Positions 27,115 to 35,643 are shown, counted from the stretch's first letter. The stretch: 64,000 bases of DNA from Clostridiales bacterium (GCA_016342415.1 JAEIOD010000012.1:62001-126000), one strand, 5' to 3'. Program-made: numbers and translations. Notes: generated by a model from the letters alone, not told the origin.

Positions 27115-27563
27115 TACTCAACCCCCATATATTTCTTAATGCCTTTTAACTGTGAAATATATCCGCTACATCGGCATAGATTGCCATTAATATAATGAAC
27201 AATTTCTGCTTCAGTAGGATTATTTAATTCTCTTTTCATCGCTATGGTTGTAAGGGCTAAAGAAGGTGTACAGTACCCGCATTGATCTCCACCTTCGTCA
27301 ATAATGTATTGGCCTAGAATAAGTGCTTCATCACGTTCACCTTCAAGTGTGGTGATATGTTGCCCTTCCGCTCTACTGCTTAAAAAACTGCATGAAAGGA
27401 CAGGTTTATCATTTACAAGCACTGTACAGGCACCACAAGTACTTTTATCACAACCTCTTTTAACACTTTTATAACCATTGTCTCTAAGTGTTTCAGATAA
27501 ATAGTCCGAATTGCTGATTCTTACTTTTTTCACTTCATTATTTACAGTCAATTCAATTAACAT
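27114..27563 (-). CDS. Xanthine dehydrogenase family, 2Fe-2S subunit
   Basis: 149 residues from the ATG at 27563, chosen because GGAGGTGATG lies directly ahead; the frame to 27605 has none. The N-terminal plant-type 2Fe-2S cluster is GCDKSTCGAC plus a later Cys, and the C-terminal cluster is CGYCTP with CRCSGY. It carries electrons from the Mo site to FAD. It overlaps the FAD gene by 7 bp and the Mo subunit start by 1 bp. Confidence 0.9.
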   Translation of the reverse strand: MLIELTVNNEVKKVRISNSDYLSETLRDNGYKSVKRGCDKSTCGACTVLVNDKPVLSCSFLSSRAEGQHITTLEGERDEALILGQYIIDEGGDQCGYCTPSLALTTIAMKRELNNPTEAEIVHYINGNLCRCSGYISQLKGIKKYMGVE

Positions 27564-28345
27564 GACATCACCTCCATCAAAGCACGCTTTACTAAAACTT
27601 TGCACATATCCTTTCGGTAGTGATCACTACCCAATCTATTGTTTCCAAATGTCAACTCATTCATAGCAATATCAGAGGCTACTTCTATCGTTTCCTCTGT
27701 TAACTCATTCATTTCTAAATAGGTCATCGCTTCATATGCCAGTGACGAGACTGAAGGTCTTGCTCCAACAGCTACTTTGTACTTCCCATGACAGACACTT
27801 ACCGCTGCATTTAAAATGGCATAATCACTCACTGAGTTTTTAATGGTCTTAAACGACGTTTTTATCTTTTCTTTTTTTATGATTATGGATTTTAGAATAC
27901 ATTTATCTGATTTTTTTTCTAAAAGATAAGCTTCTAACGATATGTCTTCTTTTCCTTCAAAAATGAGTTTTGTATCCAGTACCAATAAAGCAGTAATCAA
28001 ATCAGAAAAAGCATATTTAGGAAATATTGTCCCACCAATGGTTGCAATATTTCTAAGTTGAACACCAACAATATTCTCTACAGATTTAGAAAAAAGAGGA
28101 TTTAGAGCTTTATGAACTTCAAGATCTCGAAGAGTGGTCATCGCGCCGATAATAAATTCATTATCATTTTCTTCAATTTTATCGATCCCCAAACCATACA
28201 AGTCTATTGCAGCATGGATCTGTAAATCAGAAGATAAACGCAAAAAAGCCCCACCGCCAAGGATGTGAGCTTTTTTATTATCTTTTAGAAGTCTTAATGC
28301 TTCTTCAATAGTATTCGGTTTCAATAATTTATTAATCACTAACAT
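27557..28345 (-). CDS. Xanthine dehydrogenase family, FAD-binding subunit
   Basis: 262 residues of the CO dehydrogenase flavoprotein type. The FAD contacts appear as HILGGGAFLRL near the N-terminus and ATIGGTIFPKYAFSDL in the middle. It is the first gene after the riboswitch, with AAGGAGCG before the ATG. It passes electrons on to NAD or a ferredoxin; which one is not shown. Confidence 0.87.
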   Translation of the reverse strand: MLVINKLLKPNTIEEALRLLKDNKKAHILGGGAFLRLSSDLQIHAAIDLYGLGIDKIEENDNEFIIGAMTTLRDLEVHKALNPLFSKSVENIVGVQLRNIATIGGTIFPKYAFSDLITALLVLDTKLIFEGKEDISLEAYLLEKKSDKCILKSIIIKKEKIKTSFKTIKNSVSDYAILNAAVSVCHGKYKVAVGARPSVSSLAYEAMTYLEMNELTEETIEVASDIAMNELTFGNNRLGSDHYRKDMCKVLVKRALMEVMSC

Positions 28346-28445
28346 TGTCTTTCGCTCCTTAAATATTATAAATAATACTCACGCAAAAGACTACTATCCA
28401 GTTTCGAAGCTATAGAACCGTTCATTACAAACGTCCCTATACCTA

Positions 28446-28476
28446 CAAAAAAAGAGAATGCAAAAAAAACATTCTC
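28446..28476 (-). terminator. Expression-platform terminator of the purine riboswitch
   Basis: GAGAATG and CATTCTC form a 7-bp stem (28454-28460 with 28470-28476) followed on the minus strand by seven T. It stands directly after the aptamer and about 100 bp before the FAD subunit gene. Its 5' arm shares two bases with the P1 helix of the aptamer. Confidence 0.8.
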
Positions 28477-28542
28477 GTAGTCTCAATTTTTATCGGCATG
28501 AGGTAGAAACTTCTGAGCCATTTCATCAGAATTATACGATAT
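28475..28542 (-). promoter_or_regulatory. Purine riboswitch (guanine class)
   Basis: On the minus strand the conserved purine aptamer elements occur in order: TCGTATAAT at the start, ATGG in loop 2, GTTTCTACC in the J2/3 core, CCGATAAA in loop 3 (one base longer than the usual CCGTAAA) and GACTACGA closing P1. The residue that reads the ligand (position 74 in xpt numbering) is C, the guanine/hypoxanthine type rather than the U of adenine riboswitches. P2 is TTCTGA/TCAGAA. It precedes the xanthine dehydrogenase operon, a purine catabolic role. Confidence 0.9.
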
Positions 28543-28552
28543 CACTTTTTAC

Positions 28553-28580
28553 AGTATATCAGACTGATTGAAATTTTCAA
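28553..28580 (-). promoter_or_regulatory. Sigma-A promoter of the riboswitch-xdh operon
   Basis: On the minus strand TTGAAA (28575-28580), a 16-base spacer and TATACT (28553-28558). Transcription would start just ahead of the aptamer. Confidence 0.7.
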
Positions 28581-28679
28581 AATAATATTTTGGTGAAGTA
28601 TACATGTTCTTTTATAAAGATGAAGCATTTTATCAAACCATTAAAGACCATAAACATATATATATATTTATATTCAAGT

Positions 28680-29666
28680 TCACTCTTTATTTAACACATA
28701 AAGCGCTTTGAAGGTGAGCCACTTTGAAGGTTCTCCTTTTGTTTCAATGTCTACAATAAACTTACCATTATAGGTATTCTCTAGTTTCCAACTGCCCTCT
28801 GATAATTGTTTTGATCTTAATACCATCATCGCTTCATTCATTCTTTCATCTTTAACATCCAAATCGACCAGAATTGTAAGAATTTCAAGGATATCAGTTT
28901 GATACATTAAAGGAAATCCTAATCGCTTCCAACCAGATTTTGAGTCTTTATTCAAATCATGACTTCTCTTATGTATATGATGAATTAAGATAAACTCTAC
29001 AAGTTCATCAATTTTTGCTGTTACAGCATCACTACGCATCTCCTTTGGGATTGCAGACAAAGCCTTTAGTGACTTCACAACTCCCATAAAACACGTATGA
29101 CTGCTAAAACATGCCACATGATTTTCATAAGCCCAGTCTGGTAATTTCGGTTTATTACCATCATCAGCTCTTTGATTTTTTACAATCCAATCTATAGAAG
29201 CTTGCACCCTATCATCGTTTAGATAACCCAGTTTGATCAAAGCCCATGTTATATTCCCAGTCAGACAAGGAATCACCTTACTTGATAATCCCGCATTTGT
29301 TTTTTTACCATGTTCTGTTGAAAATCCACCACTCTCAACATTTTGAGACATGTTAAGAATAAATTCACAGGCACGATGTATTCGATCATCTTCAGGATCA
29401 GCCCCTAATTCAGCTAAAATCATCAATTGCCAAACCGTACCTTTATATTTCATTGTATAAAACTTATCAGGAACTCCCCAGAAGCCATCTTCACTTTGAT
29501 TTGATAATATATCTGTTACAGTCTGCGATACCATAATCTGCTTTTTAGCTTGTATCAGATCCGTAGAGTCAACATCAACTCCCAACAAATATTTCATAGT
29601 ATAGTATCTCACTGAAGGATTATTATCTTCTAACAACCAATTCATAATCTTGTCATTTACTTTCAT
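28680..29666 (-). CDS. Alpha/alpha toroid (prenyltransferase/squalene-cyclase repeat) protein
   Basis: 328 residues. Repeated helical units with QxxDGFWG- and GGFS-type turns (SNQSEDGFWGVP, ESGGFSTEHG, NQRADDGNKP, KQLSEGSWKLE) indicate a terpenoid cyclase/prenyltransferase toroid fold. No DxDD or other cyclase catalytic motif is visible, so enzymatic activity is doubtful. Proteins of this sort are common as unassigned genes in Clostridia. AGAGAGG precedes the ATG. It is transcribed alone, with no clear terminator before the xdh promoter. Confidence 0.6.
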   Translation of the reverse strand: MKVNDKIMNWLLEDNNPSVRYYTMKYLLGVDVDSTDLIQAKKQIMVSQTVTDILSNQSEDGFWGVPDKFYTMKYKGTVWQLMILAELGADPEDDRIHRACEFILNMSQNVESGGFSTEHGKKTNAGLSSKVIPCLTGNITWALIKLGYLNDDRVQASIDWIVKNQRADDGNKPKLPDWAYENHVACFSSHTCFMGVVKSLKALSAIPKEMRSDAVTAKIDELVEFILIHHIHKRSHDLNKDSKSGWKRLGFPLMYQTDILEILTILVDLDVKDERMNEAMMVLRSKQLSEGSWKLENTYNGKFIVDIETKGEPSKWLTFKALYVLNKE

Positions 29667-29788
29667 AGTATACCTCTCTTATTTAAAGAATGTTTACTTT
29701 ATCTTGAATATATAATACCCTTGCTTGTGTTAATACAATCCAATTCATAAGAAAATACATCAACATGTTATATCTACAAAAAACTAAT

Positions 29789-29820
29789 AAATTCTGAGTA
29801 GAAATATTCTACCCAGAATT
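29789..29820 (-). terminator. Hairpin downstream of GNAT gene
   Basis: AATTCTG-A-GTAGAA pairs with TTCTAC-C-CAGAATT (13 bp, one mismatch). The T-run after it on the minus strand is broken (TTATTAGTTTTTT), so termination may be partial. Confidence 0.55.
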
Positions 29821-29897
29821 CGAATGAATTTTATTAACTTAATATGACAGTCACTTCATTGAACACTCCATGTCTGAAGCTAAATCACCAATTCCTT

Positions 29898-30791
29898 CTA
29901 TTTATTACAGATCCACCTAGTTGCTGTTTTATAAGGTCTCATACCGAGACTATAATAAAATTGCTGCGATGATCCCACTAAAACTTTTTTAGCTCCAAGT
30001 GCTGCGACACGTTTAATACCTTCAAGAACAGCAGCTTTTCCCAATCCCATTTTCCTGTATGCTGGGTCTGTTGCGACAGGTTCTATCACTGCAAATCCGG
30101 CTTTTGAATCATACCACATACCACAATAAGAAACAAAATCTCCACTAGGTGCAACAACGGCAACTTTTAAATCTAAATCAACATTTGGGCGCATCATTGA
30201 AGCTTCATAGTCTTTTTCACTTTCAGGTGTTAATTTAAATGCACCTTCACCGTTTAGCTCATGATTAAACCCTCTCCACAACACTTGTCCGTATTGAAAT
30301 AGATCATATGTATCTTTCATTGAAGTCATAGAAAAACCTTCTGGCAGTTCATATGCCATAGATGTTTCATCTGCCCAAAATATTGCATCATTCTCTTTAC
30401 TTTCTGTAGCAATAAAACCTATTTCAGCTGCAATTCTTTGAAATTCATCATCCTCATCCGAAATAATAACACCAAATTTATCAGGTGTTCCCAAGTGATC
30501 TTTAGCGTACAACAACAATTCCTTTTTTAAGTACTGATAATTGTCTAGAGTTAAACAAAATGAATCTCCTAGACTGCAATCAATCGTTGCAATACCAACA
30601 ATCTCTCCATCATCTTCCCATAACCCGATTTTTCCAACTGCAGACTTATCTAGATATCCATGGGTTGTCATCCAATCCCATCTAGCAAAAGTATATTCCT
30701 TATAACCTAGTTTTACAAAGAATTCTCTAACTTTAAAATAGTCTTCTGTAATACCGGAAATCTCAGTATAATTTCTAAATTTCACACTCAT
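29898..30791 (-). CDS. GNAT-family acetyltransferase
   Basis: 297 residues, longer than a single GNAT domain. The N-terminal half looks like a degenerate GNAT fold; the C-terminal half holds motif A as TDPAYRKMGLGKAAV with the late YYSLGMRPYKTATRW element. AAAGGAGG precedes the ATG. Isolated gene between the toroid protein and a TetR regulator. The substrate is unknown. Confidence 0.75.
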   Translation of the reverse strand: MSVKFRNYTEISGITEDYFKVREFFVKLGYKEYTFARWDWMTTHGYLDKSAVGKIGLWEDDGEIVGIATIDCSLGDSFCLTLDNYQYLKKELLLYAKDHLGTPDKFGVIISDEDDEFQRIAAEIGFIATESKENDAIFWADETSMAYELPEGFSMTSMKDTYDLFQYGQVLWRGFNHELNGEGAFKLTPESEKDYEASMMRPNVDLDLKVAVVAPSGDFVSYCGMWYDSKAGFAVIEPVATDPAYRKMGLGKAAVLEGIKRVAALGAKKVLVGSSQQFYYSLGMRPYKTATRWICNK

Positions 30792-31083
30792 TTTATTCCT
30801 CCTTAACTTTTGATATTATTCTTAAGAAAACTATATCATGTAACGGAAATGAAAGGTATGTCTTTAATGTTTAAAGACAAATTTGTCTAATAAGTAGTTT
30901 CTTTCATATCTTTTTTTAATGTTATGAAATAATAAAATCCTATGTTTCATTGACTGATGCAGTATACTCAACTTACTTGGTGTAAGAGTTAAGATATTTA
31001 ACTACGTATCAATATCTCAATTTACTTCCGTTAATCTCATTAACTCACAGTTTGTGGATTAATTCTTAGTTACGGTTACTTTC

Positions 31084-31728
31084 TCATTGCTTCAACATAC
31101 CAATTATAGTACGTGATAACATCATCATCATTTTCTCAGGATCTATACTGTTCTGACCGTCTCGATAGCACTTTTCAAGTACTACAACTTTAACGACGCC
31201 CTCTATATAAACCCTGATATATGAAAAGATATCTTCAAGTGATGTTTCTGGTTTGAATTCGCCCTTATTCACTCCTTCTATAATCATTTGAAATAAGGAC
31301 TCTATGAGATATTGTCCGTTTTCCTGTTCTGTTAATCTACTTGATATTTTTTTTGCTTTATCAGGATGATTTGCAATTAAAACAGTTAACTCAAATTGAA
31401 TTTTCCCTAAAGTATCCACGGTTTCATTTATATACCTACCAAGAAAACATAATAATTCTTCAATGACTGTTTCATCATTATTATTGTTAATAATCTTTTC
31501 AATACGTCCTCTATAATCCTTTTTTTGGGTTTCTCTATTGATTAGTTCAATAATAACATCATCTATATCACTAAAATATCTGTAAATTCCACCCTTACTC
31601 AGACCCGCTTGTTTTATAACATCTAGCATAGTCATCTCATACAAAGTCTTTTGCTGAAATACTGTAAATGCAGCCTCTAAAATTTCAGACCTCTTTCTAT
31701 TTATATATTCTTTCGTTACTTTTGGCAT
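31084..31728 (-). CDS. TetR-family repressor
   Basis: 214 residues from the ATG at 31728, with AAAGGTGG upstream. A longer frame to 31761 would start inside the operator, which argues against it. The N-terminal helix-turn-helix reads TMLDVIKQAGLSKGGIYRYF. The C-terminal region is a typical all-helical ligand-binding domain of the YfiR/TetR_C type. An operator-like palindrome just upstream recurs twice before the CPBP protease gene that comes next on the same strand, so it probably represses itself and that gene. Confidence 0.85.
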   Translation of the reverse strand: MPKVTKEYINRKRSEILEAAFTVFQQKTLYEMTMLDVIKQAGLSKGGIYRYFSDIDDVIIELINRETQKKDYRGRIEKIINNNNDETVIEELLCFLGRYINETVDTLGKIQFELTVLIANHPDKAKKISSRLTEQENGQYLIESLFQMIIEGVNKGEFKPETSLEDIFSYIRVYIEGVVKVVVLEKCYRDGQNSIDPEKMMMMLSRTIIGMLKQ

Positions 31729-31743
31729 ATGTTTTCCACCTTT

Positions 31744-31763
31744 TAATGAGATACGTTTCATTT
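31744..31763 (-). promoter_or_regulatory. Candidate TetR operator, autoregulatory copy
   Basis: AATGAGA-TACG-TTTCATT, a near match to the palindrome found twice upstream of the CPBP gene. It lies between the -10 box and the start codon of the TetR gene. Confidence 0.6.
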
Positions 31764-31774
31764 CTAATAGTCTA

Positions 31775-31803
31775 ATTTTATATTTCTAGATTCTTTATGT
31801 CAA
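31775..31803 (-). promoter_or_regulatory. Sigma-A promoter of the TetR gene
   Basis: On the minus strand TTGACA (31798-31803), a 17-base spacer, then TAAAAT (31775-31780). The operator follows immediately downstream. Confidence 0.7.
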
Positions 31804-31873
31804 TAACTTCCTAGTTTCATGTACTGCTATGTTGAAATGGTTACTATTACAAACAATCTTTATAGTCACTCTA

Positions 31874-32668
31874 TTATTTTATCATTTCCATATTCGTATT
31901 ACCTGACTTACTTTTAAAACTAACAACTGAAAATATAATAACTACCGCTAACACAATCTCTACTAGCGCTGTTAGAATTGTACTGAAATTTTGATCCAAC
32001 ATAAATATAGACAAAAAACTATTAAAAGAACTATGAAATAAAATACACAGGAAGACATTATCCGTTATTTTTTTGATCACAGCTAAAGAAAAAGTCATAC
32101 CAAGTACTGAGATAGAAAAGAATAGAAAACTTATTCCTGATTGATAAGTCTCAGCTATAAACCATAACGGTAGATGCCAAATAGACCAAACAACTGCAAC
32201 TACAACAGTTGCTTTGGTGAATGATGTAATTTTCTCCAAGTATGGCTGTAAAACACCTCGCCAACCTATTTCCTCTAACCCACCACCAACAATATTTATA
32301 GGAATCAGCATCAATCCATAATAAATCGGCATCTGTCTATTCGTTGAGGATAATAGTATAGGGATTAAAAAATGTAGAATTAATAGAACTAAAACTAAGC
32401 TATAATTCTTTAATGATGATTTAAAGTTAAAGTGACGCTTCAGATAAGACTTCAATCCATCGGTTTCTCCCCATTTTCTTTGTAAAATGTATGTAGCAAT
32501 TGGCGGCGCATTACCCCCAACTATGAATAAAATCATAGATAAAGGAGTCCCGTACTTCAAAAAGCCAAACTGATTGGCAATAATTATTGCTCCCCAGCAT
32601 ATCCAGGTAATAAAAAAGGTAATTAATAAGAACTCTCGAATTCTTGATTTGATAATATTTTTCGTCAT
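31874..32668 (-). CDS. CPBP-family intramembrane glutamic protease
   Basis: 264 residues with about seven or eight membrane helices. The CPBP (Abi/CAAX) catalytic signature EExxxR is present as GGGLEEIGWRGVL, with a later FHSSFNS His motif. GGGAGG precedes the ATG. The family cleaves peptides in the membrane, and some members act in bacteriocin self-immunity. Two copies of the TetR operator flank its promoter, so its expression is probably induced by whatever ligand the TetR protein binds. Confidence 0.82.
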   Translation of the reverse strand: MTKNIIKSRIREFLLITFFITWICWGAIIIANQFGFLKYGTPLSMILFIVGGNAPPIATYILQRKWGETDGLKSYLKRHFNFKSSLKNYSLVLVLLILHFLIPILLSSTNRQMPIYYGLMLIPINIVGGGLEEIGWRGVLQPYLEKITSFTKATVVVAVVWSIWHLPLWFIAETYQSGISFLFFSISVLGMTFSLAVIKKITDNVFLCILFHSSFNSFLSIFMLDQNFSTILTALVEIVLAVVIIFSVVSFKSKSGNTNMEMIK

Positions 32669-32717
32669 AAATCCTCCCTATTGGAAACTTGTATAGTGTA
32701 AATCAAACCCGCCACTA

Positions 32718-32737
32718 AAATGAGATGCGTCCCATTT
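32718..32737 (-). promoter_or_regulatory. Candidate TetR operator, promoter-proximal copy
   Basis: AAATGAGA-TGCG-TCCCATTT, an imperfect 20-bp palindrome just downstream of a TATACT -10 box (32744-32749) for the CPBP gene. Confidence 0.6.
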
Positions 32738-32775
32738 ATATATAGTATACACCATGCAATATAATAAATCTACGC

Positions 32776-32797
32776 AAAATGAGACAAATCTCATTTT
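32776..32797 (-). promoter_or_regulatory. Candidate TetR operator, promoter-distal copy
   Basis: AAAATGAGA-CAAA-TCTCATTTT, a perfect palindrome with 9-bp arms just upstream of the expected -35 region of the CPBP gene. Centre-to-centre distance from the proximal copy is 59 bp. Confidence 0.7.
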
Positions 32798-32881
32798 TAT
32801 TCGAATACTTATTTTGAAGGAATCACTGACTTTCTTACCAATCAATATTTCCTATAATAAAAGAGTGTTTGTTATAGTTAC

Positions 32882-32922
32882 ATAAAACAAAAGTTCCGAG
32901 CTAATAAATCTACTCGGAACTT
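32882..32922 (-). terminator. Terminator at the 3' end of decayed genes
   Basis: AAGTTCCGAG and CTCGGAACTT form a perfect 10-bp stem (32891-32900 with 32913-32922) followed on the minus strand by TTGTTTTATG. It ends the relic genes at 32944-33500. Confidence 0.7.
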
Positions 32923-32943
32923 GAATCAATACTTTATATTAAA

Positions 32944-33150
32944 TTATAGTGATTGTTTCAGTTTCACAACAGTTACGACATGAGTTGTAACTAGGTCGTA
33001 GATTCTTTTATTGATGTCGTGGTTCACAGGAACACATTGAACTGCCGTTACCTTATAGTACTTAAAACAATTTATTATTATCAGATCTTTCATCTACAAT
33101 AACAAATTTAGTAATCGTTGCAATTATTGAATTTGTATTCTGATTACTAA
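32944..33150 (-). pseudogene. Frameshifted relic, family not recognised
   Basis: Two minus-strand frames join into one protein-like tail: IIATITKFVIVDERSDNN in one frame, then YYKVTAVQCVPVNHDINKRI in the next, ending at TAA 22 bp before a good terminator. There is at least one frameshift near 33070 and no start. I do not recognise it. Confidence 0.45.
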
Positions 33151-33500
33151 TTATCCTTTAAAAGACTTACCTATTTGGGTCAAAACGAAACTTGTTACTT
33201 CCTCAATTCTAAAATCAACATTATATTCTACCCTGTTATAGTGTGTGGATGCATTATAAATCATAATTTGAATATAACACATTTTAGATTCACTAATGTG
33301 TTGTGTAAAATAATAACTCGAAAATACTACTGTTAATATATTTCTAATCTCCTTATTCTCTTCATTTAGAGGATCTCCTTATTCTCTTCATTTAGAGGAT
33401 CTCCAATATTGAAAGGATCTCCTTGAAATTCATGTAAACCTGCTAGTAGACTCTCATATTTGCTTATGTTATTTAACGCACATTTCCTAAGGATTCATGT
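33151..33500 (-). pseudogene. Gene broken by a 26-bp tandem duplication
   Basis: Reading the minus strand from about 33500 gives KYESLLAGLHEFQGDPF, then GDPLNEENKEI, then (in another frame) RNILTVVFSSYYFTQHI and on to SFVLTQIGKSFKG and a stop. The break is exactly at a 26-bp tandem duplication; removing one copy restores the frame. An in-frame start is missing at the upstream end. The family is not recognised. Confidence 0.55.
33347..33404. repeat. 26-bp direct tandem duplication, two full copies
   Basis: Copies at 33347-33372 and 33373-33398 are identical, followed by six more bases of a third. Since 26 is not a multiple of three it shifts the reading frame of the gene around it. Confidence 0.9.
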
Positions 33501-33515
33501 GTAGCTATATAGAAG

Positions 33516-33653
33516 CTACGATTCCAGTATTTTCTTAACACTCCTTTCAGATGATATATATTCAAAAGATATCTCCAACGCCAATGTCCTATCCTTTTTG
33601 AACCGCCCCATCAATTTCTTTTTAATATATCCAATTCTTTTCTCATTGGACAT
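33516..33653 (-). pseudogene. 45-codon basic relic
   Basis: ATG-to-TAG frame rich in Lys and Arg (MSNEKRIGYIKKKLMGRFKK onward) without a ribosome site. It is followed on the same strand by the broken gene at 33151-33500 and is probably part of the same decayed locus. Family unknown. Confidence 0.3.
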
Positions 33654-33841
33654 CTAACAAGTAGTAGTCTTGATATATGTAAGAAGAGTAGATAATTAGG
33701 AGTAAGATATCAATTCTTGTTTTCCTATCAACTGACTATAAACACCTGACCAATGAAAACCAAGTTTGTTGAAATATACTTGTGTTGATATTGTAAAAAA
33801 CAAGCATCGAATCAATTAAGAAAATGATTTGAAACAAACAC
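33654..33841. other. Intergenic stretch, no gene seen
   Basis: AT-rich, no supported open frame, RNA or repeat. Confidence 0.4.
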
Positions 33842-33878
33842 AAAAGCAATTTCATCAATAAATAATGAAACTGCTTTT
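33842..33878. terminator. Orphan hairpin
   Basis: A 14-bp stem with one mismatch (33842-33855 with 33865-33878). T-rich flanks exist on both strands but no intact gene ends here. It is probably left over from a lost gene. Confidence 0.4.
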
Positions 33879-34083
33879 CTCAGGATTATTTTTCCATTAA
33901 CATAACACTTTAATGACTATCGTTGTTCCAACTTTGATTCATTTCAATTGTTTAACACATTTCAGGTCCCGAAAGAATGTAAAGGAAAATCGTAAAACAA
34001 CTCCAATGTAAATTTACGTTTACTTAATAAGTGTCATTTAATACTTTTTTTGTGATATGATTTTTGAAGAAAGGGGTGGCAGA

Positions 34084-34947
34084 ATGAAAAAGTTTTTAAT
34101 TGTCATTTTAGTATTAGGTTTATTGGTAGGTTGTAGTACAAATGAAAGTTTAGAGAACACAAATAGTGGAGGCGCAGGTACAGAAGAAGAAGTTACAAAT
34201 GAATCCAGCGAAAATACAAGTAATACACAGGAAAATATCGAAGAGGAAATAAAGGAAGATATTAGTGTTAAGTCAACTATTACCTTCCCTTCCAAAGATG
34301 GTCTCCTAATTACAGCGGATACATATATAATCGACGAAACTTCTGATTTTATGGTTCTGTTTCATCAAGCTGAAATGAGCCGTGGCGAATACATAGATAC
34401 AGCATTGAGGTTCAATGAACTTGGTTACAACGTCATGGCTGTCGATCAACGTTCAGGACTAACCGTTAATGATGTACTAAATGAAACTGCCAAGAGAGCA
34501 AAAGAAGAAGGTTATCCAATTTCATGGGCTGATGCAGGTATGGATATACAAGCATCAATCGAATATGTGAGAGATGAATTTAAATGTAATTCCATGTACA
34601 TACTAGGTAGTTCATATTCAGCCAGTCTAGTTCTATCTATAGCACCAGAATATAAGACTATTCTTAAAGGTGTTATTTGTTTCTCTCCAAGTGACAAGGT
34701 TAAATGGAATGAAAAAAGCGTAAAGGAAATTCTCAAAGATTCTAATTTGCCAATATTCATGACATCTAAAAAGAGAGAAATCGTATTTGTAGAAGATCTA
34801 TTTCAACATGTCACAAGTGATATCAAAGTACACTACAAACCAGAAACTTCAGGACGACATGGTTCAATTGCATTATGGGATAGCGTTAAAGATAGTCATC
34901 AGTATTGGGAAGCATTAATTGCTTTCCTTGAAGACACTAAGAATTAA
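34084..34947 (+). CDS. Lipoprotein alpha/beta hydrolase
   Basis: 287 residues from the ATG at 34084 with AAAGGGGTGG upstream. A lipoprotein signal peptide ends in LLVGC, making Cys17 the lipidated residue. Residues about 18-65 are a Glu/Asn/Ser-rich linker. The rest is an alpha/beta hydrolase with nucleophile elbow GSSYS and a late GRHGS that supplies the His. It is expected on the outer face of the membrane. The substrate (ester, peptide or lipid) is unknown. It is monocistronic with a strong terminator. Confidence 0.75.
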   Translation: MKKFLIVILVLGLLVGCSTNESLENTNSGGAGTEEEVTNESSENTSNTQENIEEEIKEDISVKSTITFPSKDGLLITADTYIIDETSDFMVLFHQAEMSRGEYIDTALRFNELGYNVMAVDQRSGLTVNDVLNETAKRAKEEGYPISWADAGMDIQASIEYVRDEFKCNSMYILGSSYSASLVLSIAPEYKTILKGVICFSPSDKVKWNEKSVKEILKDSNLPIFMTSKKREIVFVEDLFQHVTSDIKVHYKPETSGRHGSIALWDSVKDSHQYWEALIAFLEDTKN

Positions 34948-34966
34948 GAAATGATGTATTATAGAA

Positions 34967-35001
34967 GTCCTGAGTTTCTAAACAGAAACTCAGGACTTTT
35001 T
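34967..35001 (+). terminator. Terminator of the lipoprotein hydrolase gene
   Basis: A perfect 13-bp stem (34967-34979 with 34984-34996), loop AAAC, then five T. Confidence 0.9.
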
Positions 35002-35273
35002 CATTACCACCATATCATTGTTTTTACTCCTTTAGTTGTACTATAGCACTACTTTGTCAATCATCCCATAACTGCAAATTTTATTAATCCAGCTGAGGTA
35101 TGGCATCTAACTACATTGCTAACCACTTCGAATTGTATAATCTATTTTAGGCTTCAAATGTAAATACCCTCCTTTTTATTTCATCACATATTTCATTTAT
35201 TTGAACATTAAGTATTGATTTGAATCCTCCACTTTTATTTCAGATAGTCTCTAGATTATAAATATCCTCTTAC

Positions 35274-35413
35274 ATGTCTGGTAGGTTGGAGGAGTTACCA
35301 GACATTTACTCTAGCACATCTCCACTCTAGGCTAGCAGATTATATGCATTGTCACCATAGCATAGTTACCATCAACGCACCTATGGTTAGAGTTACTCCA
35401 TATGGATAGAGTA
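35274..35413. other. Run of hairpins: candidate structured RNA or mobile-element end
   Basis: Four inverted repeats in 140 bp: ATGTCTGGTA/TACCAGACAT (35274-35283 with 35296-35305, perfect), CTAGC/GCTAG (35311-35315 with 35331-35335), ACCATAG/CTATGGT (35354-35360 with 35381-35387) and TACTC/GAGTA (35394-35398 with 35409-35413) around a TCCATATGGA palindrome. No open frame covers it. I cannot match it to a known RNA family or say which strand is used. The surrounding 35002-35273 and 35414-35550 hold no gene. Confidence 0.4.
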
Positions 35414-35550
35414 GCCCAAAAACTTTCGCTTAAGCAGCCCAAAATGTACTTTGTACTATTATTTCAAGCTCTAGCCGCACACACACCCACAAATGAATTT
35501 CGATGGTTTTAAATAACGTCAGATTTCCGTTTATCATTCACTATTGAAAA

Positions 35551-35580
35551 AGAGGTACATCATAGTAAAATGAAATACCT
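35551..35580 (-). terminator. Weak minus-strand hairpin with T-run
   Basis: GAGGTA and TACCTC separated by about 19 bases, followed on the minus strand by TTTTT. It is near the left end of the IS element and may end transcripts leaving it. Confidence 0.35.
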
Positions 35581-35624
35581 CAAAATAAATTATTATAATT
35601 GAGTAGTGAGCAAAACTCCAAATG

Positions 35625-35643
35625 TGAGATTGTCTAACAATTA
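35625..35643. repeat. IS1182-type left terminal inverted repeat
   Basis: TGAGAT followed by TGTCTAACAATTA; its inverse is at 37215-37233 with two differences in the outer six bases. Confidence 0.65.

Noticed and set aside
24832..28345. Aldehyde oxidase or CO dehydrogenase instead of xanthine dehydrogenase
   Set aside because: The subunit set is shared by all three, but the purine riboswitch upstream favours a purine substrate; this stays an inference.
33347..33404. Tandem repeats as a CRISPR array
   Set aside because: The two copies are directly adjacent with no spacer and they overlap a broken coding frame, so this is a simple duplication.
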